DNA of 64,000 nucleotides, taken from the NCBI GenBank assembly GCA_963678705.1, contig OY783215.1:15295740-15359739 (forward strand), given 5' to 3'. Below the pieces are notes generated by a model. It saw only the letters and a program-made list of their open reading frames with translations, was not told the origin of the DNA and made no database searches. Each line of letters begins with the position of its first letter. Position 1 is the first letter of the stretch. The stretch comes from Panorpa germanica (lineage: Eukaryota > Arthropoda > Insecta > Mecoptera > Panorpidae). This document shows, piece after piece, positions 38,941 through 50,248 of this stretch. The position numbers and the translations under genes were made by a program.

Positions 38941-39485
38941 GTTTTCATGTGAGAAAAAAGTAATAAACAAAAACAGTATTGGGCAGTTATTAAAGGGTTG
39001 CAGTGAAGGGAAGAGGTGAATGGCGGAGATAGAGATAGAGAAGGTTTATTAAAGTTTTCATAGCTTCTTGTTATATAGTTCCTTTTTATACGTACAAGCA
39101 TAGTTTATGAACGCTGTGCTTACTCGATTATTATTTTATTTTTTGTTTGTATTTATTTAATGTTTCTTGCCGTTACATTCCTGGATTACATTTCATTTCT
39201 TCCCTACTGTTATATATTTAAAAAAGCATTTCTCTCTATTATCATCCTTACTTAACTTTCTTTCTTCTCGCTCTGCCTCTTTCTTATCTCAACCATCCAT
39301 TTTCTTCTCACCCTGTCTCTAAGTAACAGTTCATCCACGCTCCTTCCAATTTCCACATACTCATAATATGCACCATCTTTTCCTTCTAGTTCCCATATAT
39401 CTTGCATATACTCTTCTCCTTTTTTCTCCAAAACATACATCCTCTTCGTCTTCCCTTTATTCCCCAGTTTGAACCTTGAAATCAT
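38941..39485 (-). pseudogene. Decayed LINE-like fragments
   Basis: The minus-strand frame 39252-39485 starts MISRFKLGNKGKTKRMYVLE. The 'RFKLGN' motif parallels 'PRFRLGNEEK' in the fragment near 59370, both being like the post-RT segment of insect LINEs. The plus-strand string TTTTCATGTGAGAAAAAAGT at 38943 is also shared with 59488. No intact domain. Confidence 0.4.
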
Positions 39486-39983
39486 TTTGATATCACTATT
39501 TCCTTTTTACTAGGTACTTCGGTATTCTTCGCGTTCACAATCGTTTATACCTCTTATTATTACTTACTGTGCATATCTTCAGCATACTTTCCTGCTCTTG
39601 CACATCTTTCCTTCATAATCCTTTCCCTAATTATTCTCTGAAACTCTCTGCTTTCATCCCATTCATTATTTTATTAGTTATATTTTGTTTCTTTTTATTA
39701 AACGTCACCTGGCTTGGAGGAGTCATTTCAGACAGTTTTTATTAACATTAATCTGACAAATTTCATCTGACTGTACAACACTTAGGACAGTACACACACG
39801 ACATCTTTCCTTTACAAACCCAGTATAGACTACCGAAAGACGCAATTCTCTAGGCTCATGCTCCACAACACAGACACACATTTCATTTAATATAAATGAA
39901 AATCACCACAGCAAAGTAGAATTATATTACTCATTTTTGACTACACAAAATCACACGAGAAAGAAATCTGAGTAGAAGACATT
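39486..39983. other. Non-coding stretch, nothing recognised
   Basis: T/C-rich sequence without repeats or genes that I recognise. Confidence 0.5.
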
Positions 39984-40321
39984 CAGGGTGTCCCAAAATT
40001 CAACGATAAGCCGGCACCAGAAGGTGGTCCTACTTGTAAGGTGTAAAGTGGAAGGTGTAAAAACTACTAGCATTCTGGGAGTTTTAATGTTTGTAGTGGA
40101 TAGCAGTGCTATTTAGGTTTCCGATACAAAAAAAAAATCAGAAATATTTGAAAAATTGTGGTTGAGTTAAAAACATCTTAAGGTGTTTCAATTTTCGAAA
40201 AAAGAAATATTTTTTTCTAATTCCTAAACAAAATGAGATAATTTTTTTCTTTTTTTCTTGTGTAGTCATGAGCAGGACCATCTTCTGGTGCCGGCTTATC
40301 ATTGAATTATGGAAAACCCTG
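39984..40321. mobile_element. 338-bp MITE with long TIRs (CAGGGTGTCCC)
   Basis: Starts CAGGGTGTCCCAAAATTCAA and ends with the inverse AATTATGGAAAACCCTG. The inner parts pair over GATAAGCCGGCACCAGAAGG / CCTTCTGGTGCCGGCTTATC apart from a mismatch, giving TIRs of about 45 bp. The target duplication is unclear and the superfamily is not assigned. Confidence 0.8.
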
Positions 40322-42055
40322 TTACTTACAATGATTCTACGACTTTCAGATGTATCTCTATGGTTTACTCATTCAAATGTGTATCCCCGACAAATGTTTA
40401 TTCCGATAACCGATCTCGATAAATCCAACGCGTATTAGCGGTATCCAATGCGTAACCATTTGATACGATAAATCCAATGCGTATGATGTGAGCCATGCAG
40501 ACCTGTGGACGATTGTATTAAATAATTCGTTGATCTTTAAGCAACCACTATTTATGCACCCTGTCCGTCACTAAATATGTTCTGTAATCTCTATAATATG
40601 TAAATCACAGTAAAAATATTCAACAAATTACTTACCGTAAGTGTAATTGATAACAAGCAGCTATTCTCAAACATGTATCAAGTATCTCACAGCGTATATG
40701 ATGTCTACAAGATGGATCCAAATATCAGACAATGTAGGGTGCAAATACCCTCGGGCTGATCTGAGTATTAGATTAGATGTTGATGCTAATTTAACGGAGT
40801 AATTAACAAGAATTATCAGATATGAATGGCGCTAACAATAAGTGAATTTAACGCGCAACGCCTGATTATTCCAACATATAAATTCACTCCAAATTATGCT
40901 CTATACATATTTTGTTTAAAATAGCATTATGTCTTTATGAGGAATGGCTATATTCGTACCAGTATCTGGTCAGTGTTACCAACTAAAAAAATATAATTTC
41001 TTTACATATGTTATTTATGCGCCAATAGTAATCAGTACAGTGGCATAAATATAACAAAATTAAGTTTTGGGTGACACTCAAGCTTAAATAATCTTCGGGC
41101 AACATATATTCTCAAGCCGGCTCTGCTTAATAGGTAAAAGACATTTTAACTTTTTCTTTACATCATCTAAAGATGTACATTGCAACAACTTTATTTAAGA
41201 AAGTCCAATGACAATTCTTTGCGTACTTAAAAGTTTTATTTTCTTTATAAATTAAAAAATAAACTTGCTTGCTTTATACTGTCATATACTAAGAATTGTG
41301 TAATACATATTTCTTATGTACTGGTACTGTTATATACTAAGTAAAAGCAAGTTATATACGAGTATTTGAAGTATATAAGTAATGATATATCGTACGAGTA
41401 CAAATTAAAAGTTTGTTTGTTTCGTACTCATACAATAAGGTACGTTGAGTACATGGATTTGATACTGAGCCCTCGTTATTGTTGCCCCGCCTCCATCTTC
41501 CTCCCGGGCCCCATGGAGAAATCTTATGGACTTAACAAGTTATTGCAACTTCCTAAGACTTTTTGAGAACTCTTCAAGTTTACGTGTACGATGAAAAATT
41601 GTACGTTACATTCACGTAATCATATACGAATGTCTATGTATTGTGAGTAGCTCATATAAGGGCAAAAATTAAAGAAAATACTTTAATCGTAGAGCGCTGG
41701 ACTGTGTTGAAAATATGTAAAGCCTGTCTTAAATTTAACCTGTGTACAAGAAAAGAATAGTTGATGCACAGTGCTGTCTTTTGCCCGTTATCAAATCGTG
41801 ATCTTCTAGTCAAGGAAAGTCGAAAAATATCAAAAATACCTCAGTTTTAACGTATTTTATATAATCCTTATATACAGGTGAGTTATGTGCCATAGATCTA
41901 GCTGTGGATCTAATCATTACTGAAGACAGACACAACACTTTAATATTATTCGACTCGTTATCAGTCATACAGTCGTTAAACAGTAAGGGAATTAATACAA
42001 AATTAGACAACAAAATTTATTATGTCAAAGAAAAAAATAAATAGAGAAATATTAA
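40322..42055. other. Non-coding stretch, nothing recognised
   Basis: Short repeated phrases GATAAATCCAA.GCGTAT near 40409-40480 and TATACTAAG near 41285-41340. No credible gene. Confidence 0.5.
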
Positions 42056-42309
42056 CCCAGTAAACATTTTGGAGTCACTTTGACGTCATATTGAAGATGC
42101 GTCATGATTTTTTTATCATAAAAGAGTTCATTTATAGTTCAGTTTCTCCCATTTTTTCATATAAAATGTCTACTTTATCGGCTACAGATGGCGAAATTAC
42201 TCCACCTGTCGGAATACAAATAAAGATAAAGTTGATGCGAACTATAATTAAGGTGAAATAGTGATAGAAACGTCACTAAATAGGGCACTTCACCAAATTG
42301 TTTACTGGG
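42056..42309 (-). mobile_element. CCCAGTAAACA MITE, TSD AA
   Basis: 254 bp starting CCCAGTAAACATTTTGGAGT and ending ACCAAATTGTTTACTGGG, flanked by AA on both sides. It lies about 215 bp before the displaced CUB exon. Confidence 0.9.
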
Positions 42310-42523
42310 AACCTAATTTGGATACCGTCACATAAGGGAATTAATAGAAATGAAAGAGCTGACCAAATGGCCTTGCGAGTTGCTTCTTTTGATAACTATA
42401 TTTCATATTTTAGAATAGCCACAATTAAATGAGAACTTTTTCTAATGAGAGATTTTTCTATGCTCTGACTCCCGCAAATTCGTAACATTATAATTGAATT
42501 TTCATTAACTTTTTTTTCTTATT

Positions 42524-42749
42524 TTCAGATCACATGCAATCACTATGCAAAAATCACTTTAACAATTATATCGTAAAATCGACGGCGGCGTCTTATGGTC
42601 CCGAAATGAACGAAATCTGGACTGCGTCGTGACGTTTCAAACGCACAGCATCTTGCAGCGCTTTATGCTGAGATTTGATGCGTTGCAGCTGGACTGCAAC
42701 GATCACCTTTATGTCTACGATGGGGCTCACGCAGTGGGCCAGCACAAGG
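42524..42749 (+). pseudogene. Displaced CUB-domain exon of the Neto-like gene, with frameshift
   Basis: Acceptor TTTTCAG and donor CACAAG|GTAAGG bound the exon. The first frame gives CKNHFNNYIVKST. After about 42582 the other frame gives GGVLWSRNERNLDCVVTFQT, then LRFDALQLDCNDHLYVYDGA, ending GQHK. Both are clear CUB signatures (paired cysteines, YVYDG). One base is missing between TCGAC and GGCGGC. The exon ends in phase 0 and the exon at 22542 starts in phase 0 with ADLTCRNTKHTVGAIF, which continues this CUB domain exactly, yet it lies 20 kb upstream. Either the gene was rearranged or this is a relic of a second copy. The single-base shift could also be a sequencing error. Confidence 0.75.
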
Positions 42750-44937
42750 TAAGGAACTAATGTATTCATAATATGTAAAACTAATATAATAATAATAATT
42801 CAACTGTGGCAAATATTAAACAGTACCCGGCGCGGGGCTCTAGAAACAACATTATTGTAGAAGCGAAGTTTGCTCTCGTGATAAATTATGTTAGTGCAAA
42901 ACAACTCCAGTACACAAGTTTGACTTGGCGTACTGTCGTATCGGTACGTAGTATGTATGTATTGTGACACAACATATGCAAAGAACACAGGAATCGACTT
43001 GCTTTGAGTGTTCTAGCCGCTCAATAAAACCACCGATTTACGTCCAAATTCGCCGTCGCTTAAATACGCTTGCAGTGTGTAACTGGCCTCAAAAATTATC
43101 GAACGCCGGTCTCTGAATCCAGTTTCGGAAACAATTATAAAATAGGTCAAAGTCAAAGTATGAACCAAGGTTTAAATAAACCACACCTTGACTGAACTAT
43201 TATAAAATCAATTATTAACCCACGATTTTTTTTATAAAATCATTAAACAATTACATAAGGAAGGTTTTTAAATATTTTCAATAATTTTGAAGTTTGTTTT
43301 CTGTCATTTTTCTCACGTTTCATGTAAAAACATAATATTTATGAAAGCGTATCACACGTGTTAAAAATTAATTAATCCTCTCATATGTTTGTTTATTGAA
43401 TCAACATTTAAACCTCTACAAATAAAACCGCCGTTTTTAAATCTTTAGATACATGTCATACATGAGTTTTAAAAATTTGTCACAGGGTTTGTCCTTTGTC
43501 ACAGAGAAATTACAATATTTACATTTTCTACTTTCATCAAAAACTCTGCTAGTGATGTGGTATATTTCACATCATCAGTAGCACCATCTATTGGCTACCT
43601 GCATTAATATGTATTTCACCTTCCGCTCGACAGGTGACAGTGCAAGCGTTTGGGGACCATCCAGCTGAAGTCCCTCTTGACCTCTTTGCATTATAGCTCT
43701 GCGTTACGCGATAATTTAGTTTGACGCTTGACAGGTCGAGTAAATTGTCATTATACATCACACACACACACTCGCATAAATTGGAAGTTGAAAAGTGTTT
43801 ATAGTGTGATGAAGAAATTTAATGGAAACAAACTTATTTTTAGGTTAGAAAACAAAATATTCTTTATTCGCTCGAACTCTCTAACTAACAACACTAACGT
43901 AGAATGTAGCATTTATTGAAATGTATTTAAAGTAATTATTTTTCGAAATTGAAGACGATTGCATATTTCTGTGAAACCTTACTTTTCTTGTTTCTGTAAT
44001 GCTTAATTAGAACTTTGGGTTTGTGGTCTGTAATACCGGTTTTAATTGGTATGTCATTTATTAAAAAGAAAACTGCATTTAGTTATAAAATCATCGTCGT
44101 CGGACATTTTTATGGGACACACAGAAACACTAGAAACAAAACTAGTCTGTTCTCAAAAAACAGAACTGTTTTAAAATAAAAGAAAACATGTCTTTGTTTT
44201 GTTTTTTTAAAACAATACTATTTTCGTGTATAACCGGGGTAAGACTAGAAACGATTGCTTGCGACCTAAGACTTTTTCAATAGAGTGTAGTCGCATTAGC
44301 ACATTTTGTTATGAGAGTAAGTTATTATTTTCCGAGCATGACTGTGATACGTACAATAAAGGGAAAGCGGCACTTTGATCAACAACCATATAAACCATTA
44401 AGTGAACATAGACGTATGAACTGAGGATTAATTCACAACTGACAACAGTGGTATATTTGATAAACATTAAAATAGAAACTTCGTCTCATTGTAAAGTGTA
44501 ACTTGAATATTGAAAAGAGAAGAATGTCGCAAATAGTCGGGTCCAAGAAATAGCAGCTGTTACAATCCGTGCTATGTTTAGGAGAAAAAAAATATTAAAT
44601 ATTGTCCTTTCCAAACCTTCATGTGTTTTTGGAAAATTCAATTTCTTCTTTCTTGAAATTGAAACCCTTCCATACATTATTAATTAGATCTTTGCAACTT
44701 TTCACTTTCACTTTTTCAATTTTTTTTTTCTTGACGCATACTCCTTTTCAACTTTTTCTCTGACCCTTTAACCCCTTGACTCCATGACCCTTTATCACAT
44801 GTATATTCCTAAATAAACTGTCAACGGAAGGAAGTAGTTTAAACCCCATGGCCCCACGGCCCGACGGCCCCCTGACTTACAGCAACCTGACATACACAAA
44901 AGTTGTACCTTCCATGACAGTCCAACTCTCTAGGGAT
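42750..44937. other. Non-coding stretch with diverged MITE
   Basis: 42850-43091 is a degenerate relative of the right part of the 671-bp element at 48134 (shared CCGATTTACGTCC and CGCCGTCGCTTAAATACG). No continuation of the CUB gene was found after 42749. Confidence 0.5.
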
Positions 44938-45180
44938 TTATTCAGGGTCGAACGAACGGTCCAGGGTCGACATGAGGTGGACAAGTGCGGGGGGTGGTGG
45001 GGCGTAGGCTGACAGATCCCCGATGATTCTGTTTATCAACTTTATTGACACAGCGATTGTGTTAGATAGGACCGTAGAAGGGGCAGCGGGGAGACAGGGG
45101 AACAAGGTAGCACCGCATGATGTTACTGATTCAACTATTTGCATTAAACATTTAACATAGTTTCCGGTTCCTGTATACAT
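44938..45180 (-). CDS. Hypothetical 80-residue ORF
   Basis: ATG at 45180 to TAA at 44938. It is GC-richer than its surroundings and opens MYTGTGNYVKCLMQIVESVT, with a proline run YAPPPPALVH near the end. The stop lies inside an AATAAA (reverse of 44937-44942). No domain is recognised. It could be a decayed exon, a small gene, or chance in a GC-rich patch. Confidence 0.25.
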   Translation of the reverse strand: MYTGTGNYVKCLMQIVESVTSCGATLFPCLPAAPSTVLSNTIAVSIKLINRIIGDLSAYAPPPPALVHLMSTLDRSFDPE

Positions 45181-45638
45181 TTAATTCAGTATTTATAACA
45201 TTTGCATTAGGTATGTACAACAGCGCCGCATATGTGGGACGGATATGTTGGAACTACTAGTACGGATATGCTGCAGGTATAAAATTGTTGTAATTTGATT
45301 ACTGGCCGTTCCTTGTAATTTGATTTCACGTTGCGACTGATCAGTGTTTATTCATTTCATAAATTTTGTTTGAACGACGTGGGTTAAACAATATTTTAGC
45401 TGAAATATTAATGGCCCTCTGTTATTTTATCAAATGTGTACATATAGTTATAGTCAAGGGACGTTCTTTGATATGTGAGTTTCATAGAAAATATTTTAAA
45501 GATTCACTTACGCTCAAACATAATCCTCGTACTCAACGTTTATATATTCTTTCGTACACATGCGTGTACTAACTGTGTTGTAATTTTAACGTACTGACTA
45601 GTGCGACTTCAACATGCGACACTAATAACAGATAACAC
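45181..45638. other. Non-coding stretch
   Basis: A 68-codon plus-strand frame at 45366-45572 has no similarity. The last 8 bp (GATAACAC, 45631-45638) are the left target duplication of the following element. Confidence 0.5.
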
Positions 45639-46656
45639 TTGGGCTTCACACGAGACGAGATAAGGCGAGAGTTTAAAAAATATCACCTCGTTCTCGATAG
45701 TTTAGAAAAAAAAGTATCGTTTTAGTCTCGGTCTCGTCTCGTCTCGTCACATCACGTTATTGTGAGACCTTACTCCTAAGATTGCCCTAAACAAAGTAAT
45801 TCATTATATTATTTCAGCTAATTATTTTTTTCAAATTCTTCACACACTAAGCATATCACTTTTTTCTCACCATTAATTGTATCAAATTTAAAAGAAAATT
45901 TAAACTTTGAAGAATTTTTTTTTATACACAGTTAATCAACTGGTTCAATTTCACTTAGTGCATCATCACTTTCATCTAATTTTGGCCTTTCTCTCAGGTT
46001 GACACTACTAACACCTACCCTCAACGACATTTTTGCGGCAAAATGTCTTCAAATATTCTTTGCATTCCAAACATTATCGCATTGTTAAAAATTTCTATTC
46101 ACATTTATTATTCGTTTTCGTTCGGCTACAAATTGTTGTAAAAGACAAAATTATTATTATTTTTTTTTTTTTATTTAACGTCGGCCTATTTCCGATGCTG
46201 AGTCCTATCACCGACGACCTCCTTCAATGTTGGCAGTATTTATGGTGTGTCGTGGCCTCATATATGTGGGCTACACCACTGCCTAATAACTGTATGATTA
46301 TGTATGACCATAATCAATATAAGTTCATAATAACCAAACCCAGAAAATATATATCTGGTCCGGGGATCGAACCCGAAGACACAGCAGTCGGCGTCAAGCA
46401 TCAATGCTCTCGCCCACTGTGTCGTCAGAGACAAAATTATAAAATAAAATATTTAACAGATTTTATATTTCGTAAATTTACAACCTCACCTTTTTTGTAA
46501 TAAAAAAAAGGGTGAACGTTTATGATGCTGTTAGGTTATTTTTCTAGCGATTTTATTATTTTTGAAATAACGTCAACGAGACTCTCAATAGTTTTCAAAA
46601 ATGTTTTGCTTTTCCGAGACGAGACGACAAGGGTCTCGTGCTCGTGTCAAGCCCTA
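45639..46656. mobile_element. hAT-like element with nested SINE, 8-bp TSD
   Basis: Ends TTGGGCTTCACACGAG and CTCGTGTCAAGCCCTA are inverse. A perfect 8-bp duplication GATAACAC flanks it (45631-45638, 46657-46664). This is the hAT hallmark, and the inverse end TAGGGCTTGACACGAG fits hAT termini. Length is 1018 bp, about 730 bp without the SINE. A 32-residue minus-strand frame (46030-45932, opening MSLRVGVSSVNLRERPKLDE) may be a scrap of transposase. Confidence 0.85.
46155..46428 (-). mobile_element. tRNA-derived SINE nested in hAT-like element, 12-bp TSD
   Basis: Minus strand: head GACGACACAGTGGGCGAGAG, B box GGGTTCGATCCCC, A-run tail. Target duplication AGACAAAATTAT at 46143-46154 and 46429-46440. 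274 bp. Confidence 0.9.
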
Positions 46657-46664
46657 GATAACAC

Positions 46665-46899
46665 TGTACTTATGCTATTCTTTAATACTCTACGGAGTAT
46701 TTTTAGTATATATAAATGTTTCCAAAAGCTTGACGGAAAGTCAAATCGAACTCGAACAAATAAGTCGAGTAGGTTCTCAGGCTCTAGTACAATCTCAGTA
46801 GTTGCATTTATATCACACTGCCAACAGAACATCTTCATTATCGCACATGGTAAATGGAACTGATCCTTTCCGACATGACAAGATTCCAAATCCAATAGT
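46665..46899. other. Short non-coding gap between SINE insertions
   Basis: No gene or repeat recognised. Confidence 0.5.
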
Positions 46900-46912
46900 T
46901 CTATATTTGTTA

Positions 46913-47191
46913 TTTTTTTTTTTTTTTTTTTTTTGATTTATTTAGCGTCGGCCTATTTCCGATGCTGAGTCCTATCACCTACGACCTCCTTCAATGTTGG
47001 CAGTATTTATGGTGTCGTGGCCTCATATATGTGGGCTACACCACTGCCTAATAATTGTACGATTATGTATGACCATAATCAATATAAGTTCATAATAACC
47101 AAACCCAGAAAATATATATCTGGTCCGGGGATCGAACCCGAAGACACTGCAGTCGGCGTCAAGCATCAATGCTCTCGCCCACTGTGTCGTC
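46913..47191 (-). mobile_element. tRNA-derived SINE, second copy, 13-bp TSD
   Basis: Same subfamily as 46155-46428. Target duplication TCTATATTTGTTA at 46900-46912 and 47192-47204. A long T-run at 46913 is the tail on the minus strand. Confidence 0.9.
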
Positions 47192-47204
47192 TCTATATTT
47201 GTTA

Positions 47205-48130
47205 ATAAATAATATTCTACCTAATTAAAATAGTAAATCATAATTATTCCTGAAATTTCTAAATTCGACATTGCATTTGCAGTATAGTGATACCGCACAT
47301 TTTTTCTTTAATCTTATGTCGTCCGATTCACGTGTCGCCCCATTCAAAGCTGATTCAGTATTCACTTCGTTTAGATATATGTATTGAGTACAGTCTCAAA
47401 AAAATACTAATTCATGTTCAGTATATCATATCATCATATTCAGTAGGTTAACCAATTAACGCCCACCTAAGGGTTTCTCATTTAATATTTCAACAAAGGT
47501 TACCAGTGGAATGAAAACTATGAATATTTTTAATAAAGCATATATATTGCTAAATTTACCAATATATGATAAAACAAACTATGTCAATGGGTGTTATTAG
47601 GCACCATTGATCAAATAACGCCCGTACTAAAATAATCAAAGAAATAACATTAAATGAAAGCATTTTCCCAAACAAATCGAAGCATTAAACATTTTCATTA
47701 AATATAATCAGTTGCAGCCTCTTGGACAATTGAAATACATATCTTCCTTAGCCATACCCACACACAGTTCATGATCATTTTTGGGCTCTTGCCGGATTCA
47801 GCATTTGAGGCTGGATATTTCGGGATTTCAAAAGTAATTTTAGCTACTTTCGGCAAGCCATTTCGTTTTCGCTATTAAACTGCATAGCACGTTGTACTAT
47901 GGGCGTTATTAGGCACAACTCCACTATGTGTTCACACATTTGTGCTAAATATTTTACCCCAAAAACAATGGATTTTTTTTAATAAATTATGAAATATAAA
48001 CACATTTACTTATGTTGAAGCTATTAAATAAAGAGTTTGTGCACAACTTTGCAAATAGCTTACCCTTCAACTTATTACCTAATAATAAAATCACAACGCG
48101 CGTCACTTCCACTTCTTATATTGCACCTGA
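47205..48130. other. Non-coding stretch
   Basis: The phrase ATGGGTGTTATTAGGCACCA recurs as ATGGGCGTTATTAGGCACAA (about 47588 and 47899), suggesting a diverged repeat. No gene. Confidence 0.45.
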
Positions 48131-48133
48131 TTA

Positions 48134-48804
48134 GGCCTGTCTCAGTATGGGACCGTATTTAAGCGAATTTCTGCCGGACGTATACGGGCTACTACGCTTT
48201 ACCTATCCGAACCATGTAAATGTAATGAGATCTCTCTGGAGCTCTCAGACTGCACGCTACAAAGCCGTGCGAATACGGGCGGCACTACCTCGCACATTAG
48301 AAGCGTATAAAGGCGAATTTTATCCAAGCGTTACCACTACTACAACGATACCCTATATGAACCTTTGTAAATGCAAAAAGCCGCGTCAGACTGGAGGGGA
48401 TACCTAACATCGCCTTTTGTTACGCTGCAATACGCGGTCAAATGAAATCTATCGGCGACATGGGTATGTTCTGCATGCAATTTATGTTTGTATTTCAGTG
48501 AATCATGGGCACGGATGCCCATACCAATAGGATAGAACTAAATTTAAATTCACGCCCACCAGAACTCAGATATATAATAAATGCTAAAGTCCCTTTAATA
48601 CCAGTAGTGTATCGATAAAAATTAAAGTTAAAGTTTGCTCTCATGATAAATTATATAAGTGTTAAAGAACTCCAATACACCCCCTAATACACGACTACAG
48701 ACATCTGTGCCACACATAGGCGCTTTGCTTTGTAGCTCATTCAAACCGCCGATTTACGTCCGAATACGCCGTCGCTTAAATACGGTCCCATACTGAGACA
48801 GGCC
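48134..48804. mobile_element. 671-bp PIF/Harbinger-like MITE, TSD TTA
   Basis: Starts GGCCTGTCTCAGTATGGGAC and ends with its inverse GTCCCATACTGAGACAGGCC; the pairing continues through CGTATTTAAGCGA (about 33 bp). TTA flanks both ends (48131-48133, 48805-48807). The 86-codon frame inside it is a by-product. Confidence 0.85.
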
Positions 48805-48807
48805 TTA

Positions 48808-50189
48808 AACTAACGCATAGCCGGAAACAGCAGCAAATGTAACAAATGACTACACCCCCTGTCTTCTCCTATCCATCACGTTTAGCGGTTTCTAGTTTTA
48901 ATATGTATGTAGTTAGCGTCAGATGGACGTTATTTGGGTCACCTACTTTACGTAGCGTTTTGTACTTAATACGGGATATACTTTTTCTTACGATCACCAT
49001 GGAACGTTGCAACTTAGTTAGAGTTTAGACCTATAATCGAGTTATTAGATGCTACTGTGTTAAATCGAAGCAGCGAAACAAGTTGCTCACAAGACTGTAC
49101 CTTGGATCCGCACATTGCTTGTGACATTACAAAGATTGATGTTTCTATCTTGAAGTGATCTGACTAGTTAAGTACTAGTTACCCCGCCCATTAACTGGAA
49201 AAAGGGGTGACGAATAAGGGGTGAGATATTTTGCTTTTGCAACCATATTAGTGAGGGTATTATCGTCGTCTTCTTCATCAGACCATAGGCACGAGCTCCA
49301 CCTCTTACAGAATTCGCTGTTGTAAATGTAAAATGAGAAAAAATAGAGTCTGTGCCAAGCCAGACAAACTAAGGCCATCTAAGGGCAAACAGATCAGACA
49401 ACTCATTATTTTAAATTACTTGTATACAAAATACGCATTTATGTCTTAAATTTTAAATTCGTGTTGCGAAAAGAACAGATTTATAAGCAATAATATTCAC
49501 AAAGTTCATTCTATTTCAAATTATAAGTTAAAATGTAAATGAAGTCATTTATTAAAATAATCTGCTTTACATTGTTACGGTAGTTGAATAACTATGGAAA
49601 AAAGTAATGTAGCAAATGTTGCCTGTAAATTAGGCGCTCAGATTTTGATTATAATGAATGTTTTAACTTTATCAATATGTCCGCCGCGTCAGAGGGAAAC
49701 TACAGTTTATGTAAATAGCACCTCCATCTTGAAGGTGGTGATGCTGCTGGGTCTGTATAGCCTCAGATTTTCATTGTATTTAACCATGAAACACACAACA
49801 AAGACGTCAGCCTAGCCCCGGAGAAATAGCTTGTCAAATTAGCATCACAAAATAACTTCTTAACTCTTTAACTAACTCCCGCTTTCGGCTTTCGGCTTTC
49901 GGCCTTCTACTTTCACGAGTAACTAAACACTACTACAGGAAGTCTACATGAATTAACCATAGATGGAAATGAAGGAACGACGGAATCATAGGGTGTAGGG
50001 CACTACGACAGGGTGTGTGGAAAAACACTTTGCTGCTTCTAATAGCCAGCTTAATTACAAAAGTAAACCCGAGTTATAGAATCGTGTATTTTCGATAGGC
50101 AGCAACTTTGTTTTTTCATCATATAAGAGAGTCAAATCCGGATTTAAATTTGTATTTTTGGAATAAAGAACCCCAATCACGCTTATAAA
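48808..50189. other. Non-coding stretch, nothing recognised
   Basis: Small tandem repeat of TTTCGGC near 49883-49905. Short frames (48846, 49175, 49594) lack similarity. Confidence 0.5.
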
Positions 50190-50248
50190 AGGTTCTATTG
50201 TTTATCTTAACAAACCATAACTCTCACAAAAATTTTGTTTTATGCCGG

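Noticed and set aside
43634-43699. Possible next exon after the CUB exon (acceptor CGACAG, frame VTVQAFGDHPAEVPLDLFAL)
   Set aside because: It does not continue the CUB fold. The true continuation (ADLTCRNT) is at 22542. Splice support is only a weak CAG.
46352-46427. tRNA genes suggested by GGGTTCGATCCCC B boxes (also at 32871 and 47120)
   Set aside because: They cannot fold as full tRNAs, and each is the head of a SINE with a poly-A tail and a target duplication.
48147-48407. An 86-codon plus-strand ORF
   Set aside because: It lies wholly inside a Harbinger-like MITE and begins within its inverted repeat.
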